Assembly: GCF_030730865.1 (NCBI RefSeq)
Contig: NZ_JAVALZ010000002.1
Coordinates: 310,001 to 374,000, forward strand
DNA length: 64,000 nucleotides
Reading direction: 5' to 3'
DNA from: Uliginosibacterium sp. 31-16
GTDB lineage: Bacteria; Pseudomonadota; Gammaproteobacteria; Burkholderiales; Rhodocyclaceae
Both the position numbers and the translations under genes were made by a program. The notes under the pieces are model-generated. The model worked only from the letters and a program-made list of their open reading frames with translations, was not told the origin of the DNA and did not search any database. This document shows, piece by piece, positions 48,008 through 56,162 of the stretch (the stretch's first letter is position 1; each line of letters opens with the position of its first letter).

Positions 48008-49165
48008 ATGGCCAAAGGCAGTACGATCCAGTTCGAGTATCTCGAGACCACCGACCCTGACACCGGCGTACGCGTCACGCGCCTGTCGCCCCCGGATGTT
48101 GCCTGCCCGCGCAATTACTTCTACCAGAAGTGCTTCACGGACGACGGCAGCAAACTGCTGTTCGGCGGCGAGTTCGAAGACGTGTTCAACATCTGGCTGC
48201 TCGACCTGCCCAGCGGCGTCGCCCGCCAGATCACTGAAGGCAAGGGCGACAACTACCACGGCGCCTACCTTTCGCCCGACGAAAAATCCATCTTCTACAC
48301 CAAGGGGGGGCGCGAACATCGCCGCGTGGATCTGGCCACGCTCGCTGAGTCCGTCATCTACACCGTGCCGGAGGGCTGGAAAGGTGCCGGCACCTGGGTG
48401 CCCAACTCGGACTGCACGCGCATCGCTGGCATGGAGATGCTGGCGGCCGACCAGGTCACCGCCAGCAGCGGCTGGGAACGCTTCCGCAAGCAGTTCGAAG
48501 CCAACCCACGCGAACGCCTGATCGACATCGACATCGCGACCGGCCAGGCGCGGGTGGTGCTTGATCAGCAGCGCTACATGGGGCATCCGATGTTCCGCCC
48601 GTTTGACGACAGCATCATGGGCTTCTGTCACGAAGGCCCGCACGATCTGGTGGATGCCCGCATGTGGTTCATCAACGCCGACGGCACGGCTCTGCGCCGC
48701 GTGAAGGAACACGCCCCGCACGAATCCTGCATGCACGAATTCTGGGTGCCGGATGGCTCGAAACTCATGTACGTGAGCTACACCAAGGGCGATCAGGACC
48801 GCTTCATCTGGGCGGCCGACCCGGTGACGCTCGCCAACGAGAACATCATGGCCATGCCGCCCTGCGCGCACCTGATGAGCAATTTCAACGGCTCCCTGGT
48901 GGTCGGTGACGGTGCCGGTCAGCTGGGCGACGTGGCTGATAAGGACGGCCACGCCTTCGAGGCGGACCCGTACATTCACCTCTTCGACATCACCCGGCGC
49001 ACGCATCGCAAGGTCTGCCGCCATGACAGTTCGTGGGCCGAGTACAAGGGCAACACCCAGGCCACGCATCCGCACCCCTCCTTCACGCCGGACGAAAAGC
49101 GCGTGCTCTTCTCCAGCGACCGCGACGGCAAACCGGCGCTGTATCTGGCTGACCTGCCCGCCTGA
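48008..49165 (+). CDS. ogl: oligogalacturonate lyase
   Basis: A 385-residue beta-propeller lyase of the PL22 type that splits unsaturated and saturated digalacturonates to 4-deoxy-5-keto uronate. It shows K-G-S-T-I-Q-F-E-Y at the start, G-D-N-Y-H-G-A-Y-L-S-P-D-E, and a His-rich centre H-E-S-C-M-H-E-F-W and C-H-E-G-P-H, consistent with the metal site. No signal peptide, so it acts in the cytoplasm. It follows the TRAP genes by 213 bp and supplies the kdgK/kdgA pathway. Confidence 0.88.
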   Translation: MAKGSTIQFEYLETTDPDTGVRVTRLSPPDVACPRNYFYQKCFTDDGSKLLFGGEFEDVFNIWLLDLPSGVARQITEGKGDNYHGAYLSPDEKSIFYTKGGREHRRVDLATLAESVIYTVPEGWKGAGTWVPNSDCTRIAGMEMLAADQVTASSGWERFRKQFEANPRERLIDIDIATGQARVVLDQQRYMGHPMFRPFDDSIMGFCHEGPHDLVDARMWFINADGTALRRVKEHAPHESCMHEFWVPDGSKLMYVSYTKGDQDRFIWAADPVTLANENIMAMPPCAHLMSNFNGSLVVGDGAGQLGDVADKDGHAFEADPYIHLFDITRRTHRKVCRHDSSWAEYKGNTQATHPHPSFTPDEKRVLFSSDRDGKPALYLADLPA

Positions 49166-49177
49166 GAAATATCGCCA

Positions 49178-49209
49178 CCCGAAGAGCCGCACGCAGCGGC
49201 GCTCTCCGG
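49178..49209. repeat. REP-like palindrome
   Basis: CCCGAAGAGCCGC-ACGCA-GCGGCGCTCTCCGG, 13 nt after the ogl stop. Confidence 0.65.
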
Positions 49210-49258
49210 CATGGCATCGCGGAGAGCGGCGAGCACAGCCGGTGTGCAGAATGGGTAC

Positions 49259-49290
49259 CCTGTCAGGTCCGCCGGATGCGGCTCTGCAGG
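49259..49290. repeat. REP-like palindrome, diverged
   Basis: CCTGTCAGGTCCGC against GCGGCTCTGCAGG; the second element between ogl and the epimerase gene. Confidence 0.5.
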
Positions 49291-49355
49291 CACCACCCCG
49301 ACAGTCGTGCTTTTCTGTTTGAATGCAGCGTCAGCGCCTCAAGGAGAGACCGATC

Positions 49356-50261
49356 ATGCACATCCTGCTCACCGGCGGAACCGGCTTGCTCGGCCGCGCC
49401 CTGTGCGCCGCCCTGCTCGCTGACGGTCATCAGCTCAGCGTCCTCAGCCGTCGCCCGCACAAGGTCGCCGCCCTGTGCGGCCCCGGCGTGCAGGCACTGG
49501 TCAGCCTGGATGACTGGCTGCCCGACATGCATTTCGATGCCGTCATCAACCTCGCCGGCGCACCCATCATCGATCTGCCCTGGACGACCGCGCGCAAGCA
49601 GACCCTGTGGGCCAGCCGCATCACGCTGACCGAACAGCTCGTCACGGCCCTGCAGCGCGCCGAACGCAAGCCGGCGGTGCTCCTCTCCGGCTCGGCAATC
49701 GGCATCTATGGCGATTGTGCCGAGGCGCCGTGCAGCGACAGCGCCGCCGTACCGAATCCGGCGCCCGCGGACTTCGCCGCACAGCTCTGCGCCGCCTGGG
49801 AAACTGCCGCCCGCCAGGCTTCCACCCCGGACACGCGCGTCAGCCTGCTGCGCACCGGCCTCGTGCTGGCCCCGCACGGCGGCCTGCTCGCCCGCATGCG
49901 TCTGCCGTTCAGACTCGGCCTCGGTGCCCGTCTCGGTGACGGCCAGCAATGGATGAGCTGGATTCATCTGGATGACTGGGTCGCCGCCGTCCTGCATCTG
50001 CTGGCGCAGCCCGATGCCCACGGCGCCTGCAACCTCACCGCGCCACAGCCCGTTCGCAACGCCGACTTCAGCGCCGCGCTGGCCAATTGCTTCGGGCGGC
50101 GCGTACACCTCGCCGCCCCGGCCAGCGTCCTGCGCCTCCTGCTCGGCCAGCGCGCCGGCCTCCTGCTGGACAGCCAGCGCGTGCTGCCGGATCGTCTGCT
50201 CGCCACAGGCTACGCATTCCGCCATCCGGAGCTGAGAAGCGCCTTGCAGAGTTTGTCCTGA
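49356..50261 (+). CDS. TIGR01777-type NAD-dependent epimerase
   Basis: A 301-residue atypical short-chain dehydrogenase, YfcH-like. The dinucleotide site is L-L-T-G-G-T-G-L-L-G, followed by A-V-I-N-L-A-G-A-P-I and R-I-T-L-T-E-Q-L. The catalytic-region Tyr is in S-A-I-G-I-Y-G-D. The C-terminal domain (about 240-300) is the family extension. Function of this family is not settled. ATG 49356 is preceded by GGAGA. Confidence 0.85.
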   Translation: MHILLTGGTGLLGRALCAALLADGHQLSVLSRRPHKVAALCGPGVQALVSLDDWLPDMHFDAVINLAGAPIIDLPWTTARKQTLWASRITLTEQLVTALQRAERKPAVLLSGSAIGIYGDCAEAPCSDSAAVPNPAPADFAAQLCAAWETAARQASTPDTRVSLLRTGLVLAPHGGLLARMRLPFRLGLGARLGDGQQWMSWIHLDDWVAAVLHLLAQPDAHGACNLTAPQPVRNADFSAALANCFGRRVHLAAPASVLRLLLGQRAGLLLDSQRVLPDRLLATGYAFRHPELRSALQSLS

Positions 50262-50346
50262 GCCCCCCGCCAAGCCGCTTGCAGCAAGGGTTTTCAAGCA
50301 CCATACCCTCCCAGCCATGATTGACGAGGCTTTGCCGACAGGCCGG

Positions 50347-50378
50347 CTGAAGATGGCCGCCCCATGCGGCTCTACAGA
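50347..50378. repeat. REP-like palindrome
   Basis: CTGAAGATGGCCGC-CCCAT-GCGGCTCTACAG, in the gap before dinB. Confidence 0.5.
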
Positions 50379-50453
50379 CGGTCGAATCCATCGTTCCAGT
50401 CTCCTGCGTCCGGGCTACACTCTGCACTCGTCTTTCCTGCTCGCGCCTGCTCC

Positions 50454-51614
50454 GTGTCTTCACCCCGCCGCATCGCCCACCTCGACATGGACGCCTTCTA
50501 CGCCTCGGTCGAACTGCTGCGCTACCCGCAATTTCGCGGGCAGCCGGTGGTGATCGGCGGGCGCAGCGTCGATGCGCCGGTGCAATCGGCTGACGGCAGC
50601 TGGCGCTATGCGCGGCTGCGCGACTACGTGGGGCGCGGCGTAATCACCACCGCCACCTACGAAGCGCGCGCGCTGGGCATCGGCTCGGCGATGGGGATCA
50701 TGAAGGCTGCGCAGCTGGCGCCGGATGCGGTGCTGCTGCCGGTAGATTTCGATGCCTACCGGCATTACTCGCGGCTCTTCAAGGCCGCCGTGCGCGCAAT
50801 CGCGCCGGCGCTGGAGGATCGTGGCATCGACGAGATCTACCTGGATCTGAGCGAGGTGCCCGGCGAGACGCGCGAACTGGCGCAGCGCATCAAAGATGCG
50901 GTGCGCGCCGCCACCGGCCTGTCGTGCTCGATCGGCGTCACGCCCAACAAGCTGCTGGCCAAGATCTGCTCGGACCTGGACAAGCCCGATGGCCTGACGA
51001 TCCTGAACATGGAGGAAATCCCCAGCCGCATCTGGCCACTGGCCGCCCGCAAGATCAACGGCATCGGCCCGAAGGCCAACGAAAAGCTCGCCGCGCTGGG
51101 CATCCACACCATCGGCGAACTGGCAGCGGCGGAACCGCTGTGGCTGCAGGAGCAGTTCGGCCGCAATTACGGCGCCTGGCTGCACGAGGTGGCACATGGG
51201 CGTGACGAACGCCCCGTGGTGACCTATTCCGAGCCGAAATCCGTCAGCCGCGAAACCACCTTCGAGCGCGATCTGCACGCCCGGCAGGACCGCAGCCAGC
51301 TCACCGAAATCTTCACCCGGCTGTGCGTGCGCGTGGCCGAAGACCTGGTGCGCAAGGGCGTGCTCGGCAAGACCATCGGCATCAAGCTGCGCTTTGATGA
51401 TTTCTCCACTGTCACCCGCGACCTCACCCTGCCGGACGCCACCTGCGATGCCAGCGTGATCCGCCGTGCCGCCGGCGAATGCCTCAAGCGCGTGCCGCTG
51501 CAACGCAAGATCCGCCTGCTGGGGGTGCGCGTAGGGCATCTGGAAAGCCCCGCCCACCCTGACTCTGCGGGGCATCGGCCCGGCGAGCAAGGCGGGCTGC
51601 CGCTCTTCGAGTGA
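50454..51614 (+). CDS. dinB: DNA polymerase IV
   Basis: A 386-residue Y-family translesion polymerase. It has I-A-H-L-D-M-D-A-F-Y-A-S-V-E with the first metal Asp, D-R-G-I-D-E-I-Y-L-D-L with the acidic pair, and the helix-hairpin-helix I-N-G-I-G-P-K-A-N-E-K-L. GTG 50454 puts the conserved start at residue 2; codons upstream (to 50364) look non-coding. An insertion of about 20 residues with R-Y-A-R-L-R-D-Y-V-G after V-I-G-G-R is seen in some betaproteobacterial homologues. The C-terminus lacks a clear beta-clamp peptide. Confidence 0.92.
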   Translation: MSSPRRIAHLDMDAFYASVELLRYPQFRGQPVVIGGRSVDAPVQSADGSWRYARLRDYVGRGVITTATYEARALGIGSAMGIMKAAQLAPDAVLLPVDFDAYRHYSRLFKAAVRAIAPALEDRGIDEIYLDLSEVPGETRELAQRIKDAVRAATGLSCSIGVTPNKLLAKICSDLDKPDGLTILNMEEIPSRIWPLAARKINGIGPKANEKLAALGIHTIGELAAAEPLWLQEQFGRNYGAWLHEVAHGRDERPVVTYSEPKSVSRETTFERDLHARQDRSQLTEIFTRLCVRVAEDLVRKGVLGKTIGIKLRFDDFSTVTRDLTLPDATCDASVIRRAAGECLKRVPLQRKIRLLGVRVGHLESPAHPDSAGHRPGEQGGLPLFE

Positions 51615-51695
51615 GCATGCGCACGCCATCGGACTAAGGCCACGGATCGGGCAACTCCGACTAGAATGCCCGCGACATTTACAGAAAGCGGCCCC

Positions 51696-52343
51696 ATGCG
51701 TTCGATCCTCCACGCCATCCTCCTGAGCACCTTGCTCGCAACATCCCCCCTGCTCCAGGCCGCAAGCAAACCGGGCCAATTCGGCAAGAGGCTGGTCGCC
51801 AGCTTCGAAATCCCCGCCGACGAGATCGACGCCATCCGGCAGGCCAAGACCAGCCGCCGGGCACCGAACACCTCTGCGCTGGAATCCGCTTTCGGTAATG
51901 AAGTGCTTGAATGGGCCGGCACCGAGCAGTACTTCATGATGATCGACAACCCCTACACGCTGGTCGTTCGCCTGAGCGGCAAGGCCCGTCGCGATGGCAA
52001 CGCCGCCAGCATGTGGCTGGGCGGCTTCGCCTTTGTTGACGGCAAGGGAGAAGAAAAAAGCGTTCTCAATCCGGTCACCGGCCTGAGCCAGCCCGATGCA
52101 CGCGGCGGCGAGAGCTTCACCCTGGTCTCCAGCGCCAAACCGGTCAGCGTCGCCGAGAACCGCCGCATGACGCCGGTGCTCACCCTGAACCGCATCGACA
52201 ACATGGAAGTCGAATCGGTCAGCGTGGAAATCTGGTCCGGCATGGCCGAGACAAGCTTCACGAAAACATTCCTCGGCGCACCATGGATGTTTGGCGGACT
52301 CTTCATGCTCGGCTTGTGGTGGTTCTGGTTCAAGCGCCACTGA
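51696..52343 (+). CDS. exported hypothetical protein with C-terminal anchor
   Basis: A 215-residue protein with an N-terminal signal peptide (about residues 1-22, ending L-Q-A-A) and a C-terminal hydrophobic helix (W-M-F-G-G-L-F-M-L-G-L-W-W-F-W-F) followed by K-R-H. It is probably held in the inner membrane with the body in the periplasm. No known family was recognised. ATG 51696 is chosen over 51666 because it opens directly into the signal peptide. Confidence 0.6.
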   Translation: MRSILHAILLSTLLATSPLLQAASKPGQFGKRLVASFEIPADEIDAIRQAKTSRRAPNTSALESAFGNEVLEWAGTEQYFMMIDNPYTLVVRLSGKARRDGNAASMWLGGFAFVDGKGEEKSVLNPVTGLSQPDARGGESFTLVSSAKPVSVAENRRMTPVLTLNRIDNMEVESVSVEIWSGMAETSFTKTFLGAPWMFGGLFMLGLWWFWFKRH

Positions 52344-52671
52344 GCCCGTCGCGCAACCCGGCGGACTTGATCCTGCATGCAGGACCAGCCTGATCACGAC
52401 ACGGTGGCTGGCATGTCGGCTTGCGGATCGTTATGATCATTTGGCCGATATCGGCCAGGAGCAGACAGACAACTACCGAACGCAAAGCAGTCACTCAGAT
52501 CTTTTGTACCATTCAGGTCAGCTGTTGCTTTTCGTCGGCGTTTACTTTGGTAGGAAACCGTTCTTACTTGACGGAAAAACAGGCAAGGAGCGGCTTTACG
52601 TGAATTCCTTGCCGGGATGTTATCCAGCGGCGCCCGGAGTTATACAGAAAAATTGCTGCCCAAATTTATAG
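52344..52671. other. left flank of the integron cassettes
   Basis: No convincing gene in 328 bp. Base composition falls after about 52430. The last 60 bp contain GTTATCC and GTTATAC before the GTTAGGG core, loosely like the repeated integrase sites of an attI, but no integrase gene is present on either strand. A short frame ending at 52671 has no supporting features. Confidence 0.4.
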
Positions 52672-52677
52672 TTAGGG
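52671..52677 (+). other. integron recombination core, left end of cassette 1
   Basis: GTTAGGG. It matches GTTRRRY except at the last base. Its reverse complement is CCCTAAC, identical to the R'' box at the far end of the same cassette (53221-53227). Confidence 0.65.
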
Positions 52678-53301
52678 GCCTCATACGGAAAAATGGTTAG
52701 CTATCTCGAAATTATCGATTCAGCAGTAAAGATCGGACTTGGCGCGCTGATCGCTGCTTTTTCTTCCTACCTATTGGCTAAGCACAATCATTCGCGAGAC
52801 CTCGAAAAGGATCACATACGCCGGAAACGCGAGTTGCTTGAGTCAGTGGCTGAACAAGTCGAGGGTTTTACGCATCTCTCGCTTCGATACTGGGCATTCA
52901 TCGGTGACTGGATTCGCTCAAAACGTGACAGTCGCTCAATGTCAGAAAATCGAAGCAAGGATCTCGAACGAACCAGAGACGCTCTCTTCGACTCATTTAA
53001 GGAAGTAACAAGCGGAGAAGCAAAGCTACTGCTACTTGGGTTAAAAAAGCCACAGCAAGCGCTTCGTGCATATGGCGAAGTCATCACTGAACTTCGCAAG
53101 GCACTATTTATTGGTGGTCCGCTCGCGTCGGAGGAGGAGCTTCAGCTTTGGCGTAGCCGCCTGCTATCAGCAAGAGAACTATTCTTTCAAGAGTTAAGTG
53201 ATGCATACCAAACGTTACGCCCCTAACCCGGCGCTGAACCCCGTTCGCTTTGCTCTCTGGACGCTGCGCGATGAAGCCGCGCAACGCCGGTTAGCTGGAC
53301 G
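52672..53301 (+). mobile_element. integron gene cassette 1
   Basis: Runs from the TTAGGG of the left core to the G of the next core GTTAGGC. It contains one gene in the usual orientation, starting 21 nt after the boundary, and ends in an 87-nt attC. The 5' core and R'' box are exact complements, as a circularised cassette requires. Visibly AT-rich relative to the flanks. Confidence 0.75.
52693..53226 (+). CDS. cassette-borne single-helix hypothetical protein
   Basis: A 177-residue protein with one N-terminal membrane helix (I-G-L-G-A-L-I-A-A-F-S-S-Y-L-L-A) followed by a charged cytoplasmic domain (R-D-L-E-K-D-H-I-R-R-K-R-E-L-L-E) that is largely helical. I do not recognise the family. The TAA stop lies inside the R'' box of the attC, as is common for cassette genes. 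The RBS is weak (GGAAAA). Composition differs from the chromosome around it. Confidence 0.65.
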   Translation: MVSYLEIIDSAVKIGLGALIAAFSSYLLAKHNHSRDLEKDHIRRKRELLESVAEQVEGFTHLSLRYWAFIGDWIRSKRDSRSMSENRSKDLERTRDALFDSFKEVTSGEAKLLLLGLKKPQQALRAYGEVITELRKALFIGGPLASEEELQLWRSRLLSARELFFQELSDAYQTLRP

Positions 53302-53307
53302 TTAGGC
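53221..53307 (+). other. attC site of cassette 1
   Basis: R'' CCCTAAC (53221-53227), L'' CCGGCG (53228-53233), L' CGCCGG (53285-53290) and R' GTTAGGC (53301-53307). Both arm pairs are complementary, R with one mismatch, around a 51-nt variable centre. R' fits GTTRRRY exactly. Confidence 0.75.
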
Positions 53308-53335
53308 CTCATCAAAACAAACACGCGAGGAAGCG

Positions 53336-54127
53336 ATGAAGCTGCTCTACTGCGATGAAACCAATTTTGGCAAGAACGCCAACGACTTCTTCGTTTACGG
53401 CGGCATTGTCATTGATGCCAGCAACGCAGCAAGTCTTTCCCATGCGGTCGAAAAAATTCGCAAAGAGCTCGGAGTTCCTCGCGATTACACCTTCAAGTTC
53501 AACCCCGGGCCAAAGAACTTCTCTCATGAGCAGTTCATCGAACTAAAGAGCTCAATAATCAAAGTGGTGGCAGAACACGACTGCAAGCTGCTGATCAACT
53601 TACTGCTCCATGACATTGCGACCTCATCCGAGGATGCCCGCAGGTTTGGCGTCAACACGCTTTGCTACCACTTTGATTGCTTCTTGAATCGCCCCAAAGT
53701 CGCTGGCCTTGTTCTCATCGACAGATTTGATGACAAGCAAATTGATGGACAACTCAAGGAGAAGCTCGCAATTGGACTGACTGGCAAGCTGCCGTACGGC
53801 GGAGAACTAAAAATTGAGCACATCGTCGGCTATCACTTGACTGCCATAGGTCAATCTCACTTCTGCAGCATAGTCGACGTCATGCTCGGGTCACTACGAT
53901 TTGCCATTAATGCGTTCACTCAAAAAAACGAGCAGCACATGCAAACCGCGAAAAACATCCTCGCTCAACTCGCTCCTCTGTTCTGGCGTGAGGGGTCTGA
54001 AAAGGTCCACGAAATAAGTTTGTGGTTCAGTCCGAAGGAAGTTAAGAGCCTAGCTTATAGGGAGAAATATCTGGCATTGAAAGGTTTTTTGGCAGAGAAC
54101 GGCATTGATGCAGCGCAGGGAATCTGA
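53336..54127 (+). CDS. cassette-borne DUF3800-like protein
   Basis: A 263-residue protein with the DUF3800 layout: N-terminal L-Y-C-D-E-T-N-F, then F-F-V-Y-G-G-I-V-I, a central L-V-L-I-D-R-F-D-D and a C-terminal I-V-D-V-M-L-G. DUF3800 proteins are thought to have an RNase H-like fold with acidic residues at the core, and occur in mobile and defence contexts. GAGGAAG precedes the ATG by about 5 nt. Composition is AT-rich relative to the chromosome. Its role is unknown. Confidence 0.7.
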   Translation: MKLLYCDETNFGKNANDFFVYGGIVIDASNAASLSHAVEKIRKELGVPRDYTFKFNPGPKNFSHEQFIELKSSIIKVVAEHDCKLLINLLLHDIATSSEDARRFGVNTLCYHFDCFLNRPKVAGLVLIDRFDDKQIDGQLKEKLAIGLTGKLPYGGELKIEHIVGYHLTAIGQSHFCSIVDVMLGSLRFAINAFTQKNEQHMQTAKNILAQLAPLFWREGSEKVHEISLWFSPKEVKSLAYREKYLALKGFLAENGIDAAQGI

Positions 54128-54182
54128 ACATGGAAGCACAACCGAGAATTTTCCATTTGGAGCACCATTCCTTCGCTCCCCA

Positions 54183-54240
54183 GCCTAACTGGTCGTTCAA
54201 CGCGGAGGACACCGGCGCCGGTTAACTAGGGCTTTGAACG
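54183..54240 (+). other. degenerate attC of cassette 2
   Basis: R'' GCCTAAC (54183-54189) followed by CGTTCAA (54194-54200). The inverted TTGAACG lies at 54234-54240, and GCGCCGGTTAACT precedes where R' should be. Instead of GTTRRRY the sequence reads TTAACTAGGGC, so the 3' core looks deleted or decayed. Confidence 0.55.
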
Positions 54241-54451
54241 TCGGCTTTCCAAAAGTCTGACCATCCCCTCTGGGTCGAAAGCTGTTACGCAGCATTTCAG
54301 CGAAGCGCATCAATACCTCCAGCACGCTGATCAAGTCGGCCAGTTTCTGCTCCCGCGCCTGCGCCGGAAAAATTCGCAATCACTATCATCCGGCTTGCCA
54401 CACAGGCAGGCTAGACTGCCGCCTGTTTTCGCCCAACCATCGGATTCCATC

Positions 54452-55186
54452 ATGCAGATTTCCAGAATCATCGCTTCGGCCGCCTTGGGCCTGATCCTTG
54501 CCGCTTGTGCCTCGTCCCCGCCCAAAGAAGGCGTGCGCATCACGCTGGTGGGCGATTCGACCCAGACCGAGAAGCAAGGCTACGGCACCGGTTTCTGCGC
54601 CAACCTGACCGCGATGGCGGACTGCATCAACCGCGCCAAGGGCGGGGCGAGCACCAAGACCTATCGCCGCGATGGTCTGTGGGACACGGCACAATGGCCC
54701 AAACCGAACTACATGCTGATCCAGTTCGGCCACAACGACGTGCAGACTGCTTCGCACGGCGACCGTGAAACCGACCTTGCCACCGAATACCCGGCCAACC
54801 TGCGCCGCTATGTGACGGAAGCCCGTGCAGCCGGGATCAAGCCAATTCTGGTGACGCCGATCGCGCGCCGCTACTTCCAGCCCGATGGCAAGATCATTGA
54901 TGACCTGCCGGGCCATGTCGCGGCGATGAAGGTGGTGGCTGCCGAGATGAAGGTGCCGCTGATCGACCTGCACCAGATCAGCCAGGATTACTTCGAGTCG
55001 CTCGGCGAAACCGAAGCACACAAGCTCGGCGCGACCAAGGCCGGCCCGAACGGCACGATCGTGCCGGACAAGACTCACTTCAACCAGAAGGGCTCCTATG
55101 TGCTTGGCCGCATGGTGGCGGAAGCAATGGCCCGCACCGTGCCGGAGCTGGCCGGTTACGTGAAGCCGCAAGCGGCACAGCCCTGA
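54452..55186 (+). CDS. rhamnogalacturonan acetylesterase-like lipoprotein (CE12)
   Basis: A 244-residue SGNH hydrolase with a lipoprotein signal (L-I-L-A-A-C, Cys at about residue 19). The nucleophile Ser is in L-V-G-D-S-T, the Gly-Asn blocks are G-A-S and G-H-N-D, and the catalytic Asp/His pair is in D-K-T-H-F-N-Q-K-G. This fits CE12, which removes acetyl groups from pectin rhamnogalacturonan. It supports the pectin theme of ogl and kdgKA. ATG 54452 opens the signal peptide. Confidence 0.82.
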   Translation: MQISRIIASAALGLILAACASSPPKEGVRITLVGDSTQTEKQGYGTGFCANLTAMADCINRAKGGASTKTYRRDGLWDTAQWPKPNYMLIQFGHNDVQTASHGDRETDLATEYPANLRRYVTEARAAGIKPILVTPIARRYFQPDGKIIDDLPGHVAAMKVVAAEMKVPLIDLHQISQDYFESLGETEAHKLGATKAGPNGTIVPDKTHFNQKGSYVLGRMVAEAMARTVPELAGYVKPQAAQP

Positions 55187-55203
55187 TATTTGCTTCAGTG
55201 CCA

Positions 55204-55238
55204 GTCTGTACAGCCGCGTCTGGCGCGGCTCTACAGAC
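55204..55238. repeat. REP-like palindrome, near perfect
   Basis: GTCTGTACAGCCGCG (55204-55218) and CGCGGCTCTACAGAC (55224-55238) pair with one mismatch around TCTGG, 18 nt after the esterase stop. Confidence 0.7.
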
Positions 55239-55299
55239 ACCCATCGCGCGGGACCGCCCGGGGCGGCGCTGTACGGGATGATGCCCGTATAATCGGCGC

Positions 55300-56157
55300 A
55301 TGCCTGTTCACTCACTGATCCTGCGCCTTGACCAGCATCTGGCTGACGATTCGCCCCGCGAAACCCTGTCGGGGCTGCGCCGTTTCCTGCACGAATTCTG
55401 GTTCTTCGGTCTGAAGGAAGCACGCGCCTGCCTATTTGCGGGCCTGTTCTTCCTCGCTGTATTCCTCGTGCCCCGCGCCGGCCTGGCGGGGATTGCCCGT
55501 TACGATCTGCTGCTGATCATCGCCCTGCTCCTGCAGGCCTGGCTGATCTGGCGCAAGATCGAAACGCCGGATGAAGCCCGCACTATCCTGATTTTCCACC
55601 TTGCCGGTTTCGCGCTTGAGGTATTCAAGGTCTCGGGAGCCAACCCGTCCTGGACCTATCCCGATCCGGCGCTCACCAAGGTGTTCGGCGTGCCCTTGTT
55701 CTCCGGCTTCATGTATGCCGCGGTGGGCAGCTACATCATGCAGGCATGGCGCATTCTTGATCTGCGGGTATTGCATCACCCGCCCTACTGGATGACCAGC
55801 ACGCTGGCCGTGCTGCTCTACGCCAACCTGTTCACCCACCACTACATCGGCGATTTCCGCTGGTATCTGGCCGCCCTGGCGCTCGGCATCTACGCCCGCT
55901 GCAATCTCGCCTTCCGGCCCCTGGATCGCGAACGGCGCATGCCTTTCCTGCTCGGCTTCATCCTGGTCGGTTTCTTCATCTGGCTGGCCGAAAACATGGG
56001 CACCTTTTTCGGCATCTGGCGCTACCCCAACCAGCTCGGCGCCTGGGCCACGGTATCGCTGGGCAAATGGTCCTCCTGGACCATGCTGGCGATGATGAGC
56101 TTTGCCATCATCTGCTCACTCAAGCACGTCAAAGAACGCATCCACCTGGCCCCCTGA
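55300..56157 (+). CDS. DUF817 family membrane protein
   Basis: A 285-residue protein with about eight hydrophobic helices and a conserved W-T-Y-P-D near the middle and N-P-S-W. It matches the DUF817 (YoaT-like) family of unknown function. It ends 5 nt before the yccS-like start and is probably co-transcribed with it. Confidence 0.75.
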   Translation: MPVHSLILRLDQHLADDSPRETLSGLRRFLHEFWFFGLKEARACLFAGLFFLAVFLVPRAGLAGIARYDLLLIIALLLQAWLIWRKIETPDEARTILIFHLAGFALEVFKVSGANPSWTYPDPALTKVFGVPLFSGFMYAAVGSYIMQAWRILDLRVLHHPPYWMTSTLAVLLYANLFTHHYIGDFRWYLAALALGIYARCNLAFRPLDRERRMPFLLGFILVGFFIWLAENMGTFFGIWRYPNQLGAWATVSLGKWSSWTMLAMMSFAIICSLKHVKERIHLAP

Positions 56158-56162
56158 TCCTC

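Larger units (their letters stand above)
53302..54240 (+). mobile_element. integron gene cassette 2
   Basis: Starts at TTAGGC of the core and carries one gene with its own RBS. It ends in an attC-like sequence whose R'' box GCCTAAC is the exact complement of the cassette's 5' core GTTAGGC. The right boundary is not sharp because the final core is degenerate. Confidence 0.65.

Noticed and set aside
50460-52397. 645-codon leftward frame opposite dinB
   Set aside because: His/Gln/Asp-rich shadow sequence; dinB motifs lie on the other strand.
52344-52671. Integrase gene or clear attI left of the cassettes
   Set aside because: No tyrosine recombinase motif (R..HxxR..Y) in any frame nearby; GTTATCC and GTTATAC are too weak on their own to call an attI.
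53336-54127. DUF3800 protein as the retron's accessory factor
   Set aside because: Some retron types are reported with DUF3800-like partners, but this gene lies 25 kb away inside its own integron cassette with a separate RBS; no link in sequence.
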